From NCBI GenBank assembly GCA_035285585.1, contig JAYKGU010000021.1, positions 1-64,000 on the forward strand: 64,000 nt of DNA, given 5' to 3'. Made by a program: the position numbers and the translations under genes. Shown here one piece after another: positions 52,541 to 61,351 of the stretch. Source of the stretch: JAYKGU01 sp035285585. Lineage in GTDB: Bacteria; Cyanobacteriota; Cyanobacteriia; CAKZMO01. The notes beneath the pieces were generated by a model that was given only the letters and a program-made list of their open reading frames with translations, was not told where the DNA came from and searched no databases. The first letter of the stretch is position 1; each line of letters begins with the position of its first letter.

Positions 52541-53248
52541 GTGCAAGCTGATCCGGTGATCCTTCAGGAGTGGGTGCCGCCACTAGAGAGTGGCGATCGC
52601 CTCACTCGCCATGAGTTTGAACGCCGCTATCGAGCCATGCCTCAGGTCAAAAAAGCTGAACTCGTTGAAGGAGTTGTCTACGTGGCTTCCCCGGTTCGCA
52701 TGATGCGCCACGCTCGGCCCCACGGCAGGGTAATCACCTGGTTGGGAACTTATGAAGCGGCGACGCCAGGGGTAATGGTGGGGGATAATCCGACAGTGCG
52801 GCTGGATTTGGACAACGAACCCCAGCCCGATGCCCTGCTGCGAATTGAGGAAGCCTGTGGTGGGCGATCGCGCATTACCGCAGATGACTATGTCGAAGGT
52901 GCGCCAGAGCTGATTGTGGAGGTGGCGGCTAGCAGCGCCTCCTATGACCTGCATGACAAGCTGACTGCCTATCGCCGCAACGGAGTGGAGGAATATCTGG
53001 TGTGGCTGGTGATGGAAGGGGAGTTTCGCTGGTACGAACTGCGGGAGGGAGCCTATTACCTCCAGTCCGCTATAACTGGGGAGGCGGTTTATAAAAGTCG
53101 GGTCATGCCGGGACTGTGGCTAGATACGAATGCGCTGCTGGCGGGGGAGATGGCGCAGGTGCTAGCAGTGCTCCAGCAGGGAATTGATTCTCAGGAACAC
53201 CAGGATTTTGTCAGGCGGCTGCGGAACTTAGCAGAAGGAACAGCTTGA
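52541..53248 (+). CDS. Uma2 family (DUF820) putative endonuclease
   Basis: 235 aa, GTG start at 52541. A PD-(D/E)XK-like fold typical of the very abundant cyanobacterial Uma2 family: LVEGVVYVASPVRMMRHARPH, NEPQPDALL (Asp), ELIVEVAASSASYDLHDKL (E-x-K-like site) and YRRNGVEEYLVW. The biological role of these proteins is unclear; many occur with mobile DNA. The 3' end overlaps a truncated DUF29 gene on the other strand. Confidence 0.85.
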   Translation: MQADPVILQEWVPPLESGDRLTRHEFERRYRAMPQVKKAELVEGVVYVASPVRMMRHARPHGRVITWLGTYEAATPGVMVGDNPTVRLDLDNEPQPDALLRIEEACGGRSRITADDYVEGAPELIVEVAASSASYDLHDKLTAYRRNGVEEYLVWLVMEGEFRWYELREGAYYLQSAITGEAVYKSRVMPGLWLDTNALLAGEMAQVLAVLQQGIDSQEHQDFVRRLRNLAEGTA

Positions 53249-53453
53249 GCAGATGAATGAGGATGCTCGTGAGGTTGCTCCGCACGGCCCGCTTTTCGCT
53301 GCGCCCCATGTCCGCCAGTTCTTCCGCTAGTAAGTCAATATCCAGGGTGTGGAGCTGGCGCGATCGCAACTTTTCCACCTGCTGTTCAAGCCACAGGTAA
53401 TAGTCCTGGTCGTACAGTGACTCAAACGATGACTGGTGGTGCGGGAATAACAT
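53211..53453 (-). pseudogene. truncated DUF29 family gene
   Basis: 80 aa. The N-terminal 70 residues are a clear DUF29 start (LYDQDYYLWLEQQVEKLR, IDLLAEELADMGRSEKRAVRSNL, LIHLLKL). Full DUF29 proteins run about 140 residues; here the frame ends in LFLLLSSAAA and its last 38 bases overlap the end of the Uma2 gene. The break falls in the helix after LLK, so the C-terminal half is missing. It is probably a remnant, though a shortened expressed protein cannot be excluded. Confidence 0.65.
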
Positions 53454-53472
53454 CGGTATCCTTCACTGCTAG

Positions 53473-54636
53473 CTATGATCGCGGTCTCTGACGCAGCGCT
53501 TTCAGCTCTTGCTGAGCCAGTTCGCAGTCTGGAGCCGCCGCCAGGGCAAGCTCGAATGCCTGCTCCGCCTTTTCCCAGTTTTGCAGTTCCAGATGGGCCT
53601 GTCCTAACGCGCAAGCGGGGTCAACATGGAGCAGCCCCCTATCAAATGGCTCTACGGAATAGAACTGATCGGTTTGCGAGAGGCGTAGACAGGTTTCGAA
53701 GTAAGGAACTGCGCCCAGGGCAAATCCAGCATTGAGGAGCACTTTCCCGGCAAAATAATTCATCGGCAGGGCATTGGGAAACCACTCCAGCCCCCGCTGG
53801 CACAGTAGAAATGCCGTTTCAAAATCCTGACGATCCACCGCTCCCTCTGCCAGCGTCAGCATCATCGTAATAAGCCAGTAGGAGTCGGCTGGTTTATCGC
53901 CCGTCAGCAGGTGGGGCAGCAGCCGATCCATCGCTTCGGCATAGCAGTGATTAGCGGCATCGTCTTGCCCGACAGACAGATAGTTTCTGGCAAGGCAGTC
54001 CAGCAACCAAAACGACAATCCCTCCTCGCAACGAATTTGCTCCAGAATGGGGATATTGCGTGACAGCGTCTTTTCCCGTACCAGATCCTCATCGCTATTG
54101 CCGTGGTGGAGAATTTGTGCGCCTGTTAGCTGGGCGTATTGTTTGGGGCGATCGCCCTCATAAACCAACTGCTCGTGGTAGCGACCGCGATACTGAAACC
54201 CAGGAATATTTTGGAAAAGCCTGACATGGAAGCCGCCCACCATGTTGGACGCGTATTGGCTGGGCACCAGGTCGACCCGATCGATAGCGAAGGCGAGAAT
54301 ATCCCTGGATGACTCGATCTGGGAACGAAAGGCAGCCGCATCCCCCGTCAATTCCTCATCGGCGTCCAGGATGAGAACCCAGTTGCCCGATGCCTTAGAA
54401 ATTGAGTAGTTCCGCGCCGCTCCAAAATCATCGCGCCAGGCAAAGAAATCGACAGTTGCCCCATACTGTTGGGCGATCGCCACGGTCTCATCACTGGATC
54501 CGGTATCGACGATGATCATTTCGTCAACCCAGGCGCAAACACTCGACAGACAACGATGGAGATTGTGGCTCTCGTTCTTGACGATCATGCAGAGGGAGAG
54601 GCGTAGCGGAGCCGTTTCGACAGAGGCGGGGGTCAT
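53473..54636 (-). CDS. TPR-containing family 2 glycosyltransferase
   Basis: 387 aa. An N-terminal GT-A domain: LSLCMIVKNESHNLHRCLSS, EMIIVDTGSSDETVAIAQQYGA, and ILDADEEL for DXD. The C-terminal 150 residues contain TPR-like helices (LSQTDQFYSVEP, NWEKAEQAFELALAAAPD). Such GT2-TPR proteins are typical of cyanobacterial glycosylation clusters, where they occur with SPINDLY/GT41 and FkbM genes as here. It is 11 bases downstream of the next gene on the same strand, probably one operon. Confidence 0.9.
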   Translation of the reverse strand: MTPASVETAPLRLSLCMIVKNESHNLHRCLSSVCAWVDEMIIVDTGSSDETVAIAQQYGATVDFFAWRDDFGAARNYSISKASGNWVLILDADEELTGDAAAFRSQIESSRDILAFAIDRVDLVPSQYASNMVGGFHVRLFQNIPGFQYRGRYHEQLVYEGDRPKQYAQLTGAQILHHGNSDEDLVREKTLSRNIPILEQIRCEEGLSFWLLDCLARNYLSVGQDDAANHCYAEAMDRLLPHLLTGDKPADSYWLITMMLTLAEGAVDRQDFETAFLLCQRGLEWFPNALPMNYFAGKVLLNAGFALGAVPYFETCLRLSQTDQFYSVEPFDRGLLHVDPACALGQAHLELQNWEKAEQAFELALAAAPDCELAQQELKALRQRPRS

Positions 54637-54647
54637 AGGTCTGGGAA

Positions 54648-55436
54648 TTACTCATCGGGGGGGAGCTGAACTTGAAGTTGACCATCCGCAGATAGGGAAA
54701 CCTGAGCACCTAGGGCCTGCATGCGGCTGATGGCGAGCTGGCGCACGTCGTCACTGACGGCGGTGTAGAAGACGCTCGTCCAGGCAGAAATCTGGGCGGG
54801 GCGGCTGTTGGGGTCGTCTGCAAGAAATTCTGCAGTTTGGCGAGATTGGGCGGCGATCGCCTCACTTTCCGAATCCGTATAGGCACTGGCCCAATCGGCG
54901 GCAGTCTCGAAGGATGCTTGAGCTGCCTGGGAATCGCCCAGGAACAGCAGTTCGTCCACCCCTTTCCAGCGCCAGATATAGTAGGCCCGGTCGGGCACTT
55001 TGGGGGAGAGCTGGGGCAGGTGTTCGTCCATCAGGGCGATCGCCCGCTCGGGCTGTCCGGCGTAGAGGGTGGTGCTGCCGGAGAGGAACAGGTAGGCGTC
55101 CCAGAAGTAGGGGTCCTGGCTGAGGATTACCTCGAAGTATTCGGGGCTGAGGTCGTAGCCAGTTTCGAGACGGGCAGGCTCATCGCCGAAGTATTGCAGG
55201 AAGTTCAGGAAGGTCCACTTGGCGGTGAGGTTGCCAAAGCCAAAGGTGGGGGTGCGCTCCATCAGATCCAGCCGTGCTTGGGTGAGCTGATCCTGTCGCT
55301 GGAGTTCGGCGGTGGAGAGCTGGCTGTTACGATTTCTGGCGGATTGCAGACGGGGGAACTGGAGGGCACCCAAACCCGCGATGCAGGTGAGGGCGATCGC
55401 CACGGTGACCACAATCGATTGGTGAGACTGCTTCAT
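54648..55436 (-). CDS. exported TPR-like protein of unknown function
   Basis: 262 aa. A signal anchor (VVTVAIALTCIAGLGALQF) precedes a helical region with TPR-like spacing: LSPEYFEVILSQDPYFWDAYL, QPERAIALMDEHLPQLSP and DSQAAQASFETAADWASAY. I do not recognise a named family. It is upstream of the GT2-TPR glycosyltransferase on the same strand with an 11-base gap, so a scaffold role in envelope or exported glycan assembly is possible. Confidence 0.75.
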   Translation of the reverse strand: MKQSHQSIVVTVAIALTCIAGLGALQFPRLQSARNRNSQLSTAELQRQDQLTQARLDLMERTPTFGFGNLTAKWTFLNFLQYFGDEPARLETGYDLSPEYFEVILSQDPYFWDAYLFLSGSTTLYAGQPERAIALMDEHLPQLSPKVPDRAYYIWRWKGVDELLFLGDSQAAQASFETAADWASAYTDSESEAIAAQSRQTAEFLADDPNSRPAQISAWTSVFYTAVSDDVRQLAISRMQALGAQVSLSADGQLQVQLPPDE

Positions 55437-55682
55437 GGGACGGAACCCGGACGGGGGGAAGGTCTGGCTTTGGTCGGTTGAAAAATTGCTATTGTTCGAG
55501 TTTACCCAAAAGCAGAAGAGCGTACCATCACGAACGGGCTGACGAATCGTGACAAATGTTTTGAGGATGATGGTTGTTGCCCGTTCAGGTGGGTATCCTG
55601 ACCAGTAGACCTGGTTCGTGAATCTCCCGGATGTCAGTCTTAGGAATTCACGTTCTATTAACCCACGCAGCGGATATCTCCT

Positions 55683-56072
55683 ATGACTCTCTCCTCCAGT
55701 TCAGACAAGCCGAAAAGACGCCCTAAGAATCCCGTTGTAGTGGGCATGACCTGGCTGTCAATTGTATCGTTTGTGGGCTTTACGGGCTTTAGCGTCGTCC
55801 AGCTCTTTCAGAGTGCGCTAAATTTTGGCGATGAAGAGGTGGCGGAGACGGTTTCCCTGAATGAGCAGCTCCAGACCCAGGAGCGGGGCTATGAGATTGT
55901 TCTGGAGCGAGAACCGGACAATGTGGTGGCCCTGGAGGGACTGGCGAATACGCGGATGGAGATGGGGGATTATGAAGGGGCGATCGCCCCTCTGGAAAAA
56001 CTCGTTGAAATGTATCCGGATTTCCCTCAATATCAAACCCTGCTGCAACAAGCCGCTGAACAGGCTCCTTAA
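55683..56072 (+). CDS. small membrane-anchored TPR protein
   Basis: 129 aa. A hydrophobic helix (MTWLSIVSFVGFTGFSVVQLF, residues about 22-42) leads to a single pair of TPR motifs: RGYEIVLEREPDNVVALEGLA and GDYEGAIAPLEKLVEMYPD. Such proteins are common in cyanobacteria and probably scaffold complexes at the membrane. Last gene before the AT-rich island. Confidence 0.8.
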   Translation: MTLSSSSDKPKRRPKNPVVVGMTWLSIVSFVGFTGFSVVQLFQSALNFGDEEVAETVSLNEQLQTQERGYEIVLEREPDNVVALEGLANTRMEMGDYEGAIAPLEKLVEMYPDFPQYQTLLQQAAEQAP

Positions 56073-56150
56073 CGCTGTAATTTGTTTATTTACAAGATTC
56101 TCCTCCAGGCTTTAACTATTTGGTTTCGAACCAAAATTTCTAAACACTCA

Positions 56151-57038
56151 ATGAATATCTTGTTTATTTCGTCGGGGTTGATGCCGGATTATCAGTGTGA
56201 TTCCCTTTTTCATGGGTTAAGGGAAGTCTTTGGAAATGGGGTGGTTGATATAAACAAAGTTGAATATATGTATAAAACCTTTCCATTATCAGAAAAGCCA
56301 AACCTCTACGGAAAAGGATTTACACTGTACGGGCTTTTAGAGGATGAATCGGATATCGACAGGAGTGATATAGAGAGCAAGATTAAGCACAGATTCTTCG
56401 ACTTCATCGTCTACGGTAGTATTCACAGGTGTCAAACTTATGTTGAAACCGTTCTGGACATCTACCCACCCGAAAATATCGTTTTCATTGATGGAGAGGA
56501 TGATGGCAAGGTCATAAATCTACTGCTCAACAGGGGCTTCTATTTCAAGCGAGAGCTTCAAGCAGAAAATCGCTTCATTTTGCCAATTCACTTTTCCGTG
56601 CCGAAGGACAAGTTTATTAATGACATTTACGAATTAGAAAAACTCAGCTTTCGGTCCCACTGTGATCCTAGAGATCGGAGTACTTACATCTATGAAAAGG
56701 AGGAGGACTATTACCAGCAGTATCAAGAAAGCTTCTTCGGTTTCACTACGAAAAAAGCCGGATGGGATTGCTTACGTCACTATGAAATCATTGCTCAAGG
56801 ATGCGCCCCGTACTTTCCCGATCTGTTAGACTGCCCCTATTTGACGATGCATAGATTTCCTCGCCTGGAAACGATAAGGCTGATGGAAATCGCCGACTAC
56901 TGCGTTCAGAACGAGTATCTGGATATGGAAGGATATTTATCTAATCTTGAGTACCTTTTTAACTACGCAAAAAAATATTTGACGACGGCAGCAGTTGCCA
57001 GCTATGTTATTGAGCAATTAAAATCTTATTCCAATTGA
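56151..57038 (+). CDS. putative glycosyltransferase, unassigned family
   Basis: 295 aa from the ATG at 56151 (a start at 56082 would add 23 unrelated residues). MNILFISSGLMPDYQCDSLF begins like a GT-B N-lobe. The segment KKAGWDCLRHYEIIAQGCAPYF is similar to the active-site region of some GT-B/exostosin-like transferases. No other family mark is clear. AT-rich codon use, with no HIP1 sites, unlike its left neighbours. It precedes the three-domain fusion gene. Confidence 0.6.
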   Translation: MNILFISSGLMPDYQCDSLFHGLREVFGNGVVDINKVEYMYKTFPLSEKPNLYGKGFTLYGLLEDESDIDRSDIESKIKHRFFDFIVYGSIHRCQTYVETVLDIYPPENIVFIDGEDDGKVINLLLNRGFYFKRELQAENRFILPIHFSVPKDKFINDIYELEKLSFRSHCDPRDRSTYIYEKEEDYYQQYQESFFGFTTKKAGWDCLRHYEIIAQGCAPYFPDLLDCPYLTMHRFPRLETIRLMEIADYCVQNEYLDMEGYLSNLEYLFNYAKKYLTTAAVASYVIEQLKSYSN

Positions 57039-57127
57039 ATAAATTTATCTAATTTCAAGCAAGATATAAGTTCTTTAATAAACTAGATACTATTGCATGT
57101 TCTCTTTGCAAGCGCTGGTGCCCCCAT

Positions 57128-60100
57128 ATGACCTCTCTACCTACTCCTACACGTGTTGATATCGGCTGTGGACCTCGCAAGGCTCCGGGCTTCATTGGGG
57201 TTGATATTGCCCCTATCCCTGGGGTTGACATTGTTGCTGACCTTAACAAGAAGTTCCCCTTCGAAGATAGTACTGTAGACGAGCTGCGTGCCTATGATGC
57301 AATTGAGCATCTCGTCGATCGCATACACACCATGAACGAAATCTGGCGTGTCTGTAAACCCGGTGCAAAAGTTGATATCTTTGTGCCTTCTAGCGATGGG
57401 AGGGGTGCGTTCCAAGACCCAACGCACGTCAGTTTTTGGAATATCAACTCTTTCAAGTACTACTGCATTGAGTTTCCTGGCTACATCGGTTTATGCCATC
57501 AGTACGGGTTTAAAGGCGCATTTCGGCTACTCGAAGCAGGGCACGTAAAATCTCCTGATGAGGTCATCCATGTTAGCGCGAAATTGGAGGTCGTCAAACC
57601 TGTTCCGTGGGATGCCGAGCTATCAGGCGTTCCGTCTCAGGCTCACACACTTCGTCAAGAGGCGACTCAAACGAGTGCTACAGAGATTAAAGAACCGGTT
57701 TCCTCGCTTGACTATGTGATTCCTCCTGAAATTAAGCACGATGAGTCTGATCAAGCGATTCAGCAGATTACTCAGGAAGAGGAGATTCGCACCATTTCTG
57801 AAATCGGCTCCTTGTCAGGGCAGAGCAGTATGGATACATTAGAGCGGGGCAGTATGGATACATTAGAGCAGGGCAGTATGGATACATTTACTTATAAGGG
57901 AAAGGTTTTCCATTATAACAGTATAAAGTACAACAATCCGAGCGAGAGAGCTGTAGAAATTCCCATTGGTTTTGAATTCCTTGTCAGAAACTCACGCAAG
58001 AGTAAGATATTAGAAGTTGGGAATACATTGTCTAATTATGAAAATTTCCTAAGTGAATATATTGGAATAAAAAACAGAAAGATTATCGACAAGTTCGAGA
58101 AAAACATCGGTGTAGATCAGATTGATTTGATGGAAATCCCATCAACAGAGAAATATGGTGCCGTTGTTTGTATCTCAACAGCAGAGCATATTGGACAGGG
58201 AGAAAATCCCCAAGGAATTTATGGCGAAGTAGCCAATCATGAGAGGGATAGGGAAGCTCCATTAAAGGGGATAGCCAAAATTTATGAGATCCTGGAAATT
58301 GGGGGAGAAGCGCTAATAACTGTCCCTTTTGGGAAATTAATTGATGGAAATTGGTATATTCAGTTTAGCCAGGAATATCTTGACTTGTTATTTCAGAAGT
58401 ATCAAGTCAGGAAGCAGGATGCCTTCATTGGTTTCTTGAAAAAAACTGATATGAGAACTAGCGAAGATTATCCTTATCCAACTTACCAAAGATGGATTCA
58501 GGTTGAGAATCCTGAAGATTTATCAGACGTTGAATATAATAATCCTTTTCTCTTCGCAAATTCAATTGCTGTTATTGAGTTAAGTAAGAGTGACCACAGC
58601 TTTCGACTCAACCTTGCAAAGCCACCCTCAACACTTGAGTATGCATCCCCCATTGAACTGGAAACAGCAGTTGGCCGACTAAAAATAGAGAAAGCCATTC
58701 AGAGAAAGGATTCAGCTGGTCGGGTCTCTGAAGCGCTTGAGAATTACAAATCTACTAAACACCCATATATTGCTATCGATGGCGTTTTCTTTCAACTTTA
58801 TAATACTGGCATTGCAAGGGTTTGGCGCTCGCTTCTTGAGTATTGGTCCAAAAATGAGTTTAGAGACCATATCATTGTTCTTGAGCGCGGAGACTCAGCC
58901 CCAAAATTCCCTGGAATAAAGTACCTTTCGATTCCTGAATATAGTTACAATTCGGCTACAGAAGATAGAGGGATTTTACAAGCTGTTTGTGATTATTTAG
59001 AAGTTGACTTATTCATTTCAACTTACTACACTTCACCCATTTCAACACCTTCTGTTTTCATGGCGTACGACATGATTCCAGAAGTAATGGGGTGGGATTT
59101 GAATCATCCTATGTGGCGCGAGAAACATCGTGCTATCCAACAAGCATCAGCGTATGTTTCAATATCACAGAATACAGCTAATGATCTAGCTAAATTATTC
59201 TCTGGTATTGACTCAGATCAAATAACAGTTGCTTTATGCGGCGTAAGTGACGTCTTTAAACCTGCATCAACTGAAAACATTATTCAATTCAAAGAAAGAT
59301 ATAGTATCACTAAGCCTTATTTTATTCTGGTAGGAGCAAACAGCGGACCTCAGAGCTATAAAAATGCTATTTTGTTCTTTCAAGCGTTTGCCAAGTTGCC
59401 TAGTAGAGCTGGATTTGAAGTGATTTGCACGGGTTCAGATTCGATACATGAAGCGTTTCGAGAATATGTATTTGGTACGAAGATCCATGCTTTGAGATTA
59501 AGCGACGAAGAACTAGGAGTAGCGTATTCAGGAGCGATCGCTCTAGTCTATCCTTCCAAATATGAGGGTTTTGGGTTGCCTCTAGTCGAAGCAATGGCAT
59601 GTGGCTGCCCTATTATTACTTCCCCCAATGCGTCTATTCCAGAAGTAGTGGGTGAAGCAGGGCTTTATGTGAATAGTGACGATGTGATTGGCATGACGAC
59701 TGCCCTCTGTGAAATTCAGAAACCTGAACTTCGTCAGTCCCTTATCTCTGTAGGTAAAGAGAGAGCCGAGCAGTTTACTTGGCAGTCAATGGCTGAGACT
59801 GTTCAAGCCGCATTAATTCGTACGACCTTGGCGAACTTGAATTTACAGGATATCAACTATCTTGCATTTCCTGATTGGACTCGGCCCATAGAGACCTTGG
59901 GTGAAGAGTTTCAGAATATTCTCCGCTCTCTTAGTCATCATCCGGACAAAGAGCGGATGACTTTAGTGCTCGACGGGAGTGATATTGCAGAAGAAGAGGC
60001 TGAATTGCTCATGTCCAGCATTGCAGTAAACCTGATGCTGGAGGAAGAAATAGATTTTGGAACCGGACCAAAAGTCGCATTAACTGGAGAACTTAGTTCG

Positions 60101-60220
60101 ATGCAATGGAGTAATTTACTAAAGCTAGTTCAAGGGAGGATTTCGTTGGAAGGAGAAAATACGGCAAAAGTTCAGGGAGTTAATGCTTCTTTGCTACCGA
60201 TTATTGAATATGATATGTGA
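57128..60220 (+). CDS. methyltransferase-methyltransferase-GT4 glycosyltransferase fusion
   Basis: 1030 aa. Residues about 5-150: SAM methyltransferase (DIGCGPRKAPGFIGVDIAP, AYDAIEHLVD). Residues about 160-260: linker with an in-frame tandem repeat SMDTLERG-SMDTLEQG-SMDTF. Residues about 270-450: a second methyltransferase-like domain (KILEVGNTLSNYENFL, AVVCISTAEHIGQGE) that resembles DUF268-type proteins and lacks a full glycine motif. Residues about 545-900: a GT4 glycosyltransferase (EGFGLPLVEAMACGCPIITS). The last 110 residues are unassigned. It probably builds and methylates a glycan. AT-rich, nearly free of HIP1. Confidence 0.8.
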   Translation: MTSLPTPTRVDIGCGPRKAPGFIGVDIAPIPGVDIVADLNKKFPFEDSTVDELRAYDAIEHLVDRIHTMNEIWRVCKPGAKVDIFVPSSDGRGAFQDPTHVSFWNINSFKYYCIEFPGYIGLCHQYGFKGAFRLLEAGHVKSPDEVIHVSAKLEVVKPVPWDAELSGVPSQAHTLRQEATQTSATEIKEPVSSLDYVIPPEIKHDESDQAIQQITQEEEIRTISEIGSLSGQSSMDTLERGSMDTLEQGSMDTFTYKGKVFHYNSIKYNNPSERAVEIPIGFEFLVRNSRKSKILEVGNTLSNYENFLSEYIGIKNRKIIDKFEKNIGVDQIDLMEIPSTEKYGAVVCISTAEHIGQGENPQGIYGEVANHERDREAPLKGIAKIYEILEIGGEALITVPFGKLIDGNWYIQFSQEYLDLLFQKYQVRKQDAFIGFLKKTDMRTSEDYPYPTYQRWIQVENPEDLSDVEYNNPFLFANSIAVIELSKSDHSFRLNLAKPPSTLEYASPIELETAVGRLKIEKAIQRKDSAGRVSEALENYKSTKHPYIAIDGVFFQLYNTGIARVWRSLLEYWSKNEFRDHIIVLERGDSAPKFPGIKYLSIPEYSYNSATEDRGILQAVCDYLEVDLFISTYYTSPISTPSVFMAYDMIPEVMGWDLNHPMWREKHRAIQQASAYVSISQNTANDLAKLFSGIDSDQITVALCGVSDVFKPASTENIIQFKERYSITKPYFILVGANSGPQSYKNAILFFQAFAKLPSRAGFEVICTGSDSIHEAFREYVFGTKIHALRLSDEELGVAYSGAIALVYPSKYEGFGLPLVEAMACGCPIITSPNASIPEVVGEAGLYVNSDDVIGMTTALCEIQKPELRQSLISVGKERAEQFTWQSMAETVQAALIRTTLANLNLQDINYLAFPDWTRPIETLGEEFQNILRSLSHHPDKERMTLVLDGSDIAEEEAELLMSSIAVNLMLEEEIDFGTGPKVALTGELSSMQWSNLLKLVQGRISLEGENTAKVQGVNASLLPIIEYDM
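57836..57898 (+). repeat. in-frame 24-bp tandem repeat in the fusion gene
   Basis: AGTATGGATACATTAGAGC(G/A)GGGC at 57836-57859 and 57860-57883, then a partial third copy to 57898. The 24-bp period keeps frame and encodes SMDTLE(R/Q)G. Such units can change copy number by slippage. Confidence 0.85.
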
Positions 60221-60315
60221 AGTAACGTCATTTTGCTCAACTACTTCTAGACAAGTAAATAGTGCTCTGATTACATTAATGGCGTTAAAGCATAGATGGA
60301 AATCGAGTTCTTATT

Positions 60316-61215
60316 TTGTATACCGTAGAATTATTCACAACCTACCCCTATTCTGAGATGCCAAAAGAGTATGAGATCGGTTCCTACAAAATTATGTTGC
60401 CTGATGATCATCAACTTGATCATTATCAATCTGTATATCCTCGTTATGATATTTGTTTGGGATATATCTCGCAGTTTGCTGCTCTCAAATATCAGAATTT
60501 AACTGTAATTGACGTTGGGGCAAACGTTGGCGATAGTGCTGCACTGATTCAAAAATATCAGAGCATTCCAACTTTATGTATTGAGGGCAATCCAGAGTTC
60601 CTGGAGTACCTTGAACACAATGCAGAAGTTATTGGAAACATTCAGATCGAAGATTGTTTCATTGGGAAAGACGGCGAATCTGTAGATTTGAGTAAAGTAT
60701 GGATGCAAGGTGGAACGGCTTCGATTGTTAATGCAGTCAATTCTGACGGATTTTTCTATGTGAACATGAAAAGCCTTGAAACGATTTTAGAAGGTCATCC
60801 ATCTTTTCGTAACTTTAAACTTATAAAATCTGACACTGATGGTTTTGATTTTTCTATTATCAAACAATCAAAGGAAATTCTTCAGGTGAATAAGCCGATT
60901 ATCTATTTTGAATATTCAACACTTTTTCACTTGTCAGCTTATACTGAATCATTGGAAGCGATAACAGTTTTAATCGAGTGTGGCTATACAAAGTTTCTAG
61001 TGTATGATAATTTTGGTAATTATGTGATAAGCTTGGAGGATGATCTTGAGAAATTTATCGATTTGACTACTTTTCTCTTCTCAAACTTACGGTGTAACGG
61101 GAGAGCAGCAGTATATTACCTGGATATTTGTGCATTTACAAACGAGGATTTGGACTTGTTTGAATCAATTAGGGAAAAAGAACTTGAACTTATCCAAGTA
61201 ACCCTAAGTAGGTAA
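60316..61215 (+). CDS. FkbM family methyltransferase
   Basis: 299 aa. The FkbM/methyltransferase_21 signature is present: NLTVIDVGANVGDSAALIQKY (motif I), CIEGNPEFLEYL, and KLIKSDTDGFDFSII followed by IYFEYS. It O-methylates a sugar or related substrate using SAM. TTG start at 60316; ATG at 60358 is possible. FkbM genes are regular partners of GT2/GT4 genes in glycan clusters. AT-rich like its left neighbour. Confidence 0.85.
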   Translation: MYTVELFTTYPYSEMPKEYEIGSYKIMLPDDHQLDHYQSVYPRYDICLGYISQFAALKYQNLTVIDVGANVGDSAALIQKYQSIPTLCIEGNPEFLEYLEHNAEVIGNIQIEDCFIGKDGESVDLSKVWMQGGTASIVNAVNSDGFFYVNMKSLETILEGHPSFRNFKLIKSDTDGFDFSIIKQSKEILQVNKPIIYFEYSTLFHLSAYTESLEAITVLIECGYTKFLVYDNFGNYVISLEDDLEKFIDLTTFLFSNLRCNGRAAVYYLDICAFTNEDLDLFESIREKELELIQVTLSR

Positions 61216-61257
61216 AGGCAGAGAAACTCAGCTACATAATTACATAATTACGTTAGT

Positions 61258-61335
61258 GGCAGACAACGCCTCACCGTCCAGCAAGTCCGCAAATTAGCAG
61301 AGCAATTTCACGTTTCACCGGCAATCTTCGTGTAA
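61258..61335 (+). pseudogene. 3' remnant of a HigA-type antitoxin gene
   Basis: 25 codons in frame (GRQRLTVQQVRKLAEQFHVSPAIFV then TAA) match the conserved C-terminal end of HigA/XRE antitoxins (LT-x2-Q-(V/I)-RKL-A-x2-FHVSPA-x-F). In the same frame the stop codon TAA occurs just upstream, and no start or HTH core is left. It lies between the FkbM and GT41 genes. Confidence 0.6.
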
Positions 61336-61351
61336 GCAGTCAATTCTTGTC

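Noticed and set aside
53473..55436. Naming these genes as the hormogonium polysaccharide (hps) locus
   Set aside because: GT2 and TPR genes occur in many glycan clusters, and no diagnostic Hps or pilin-like gene could be recognised.
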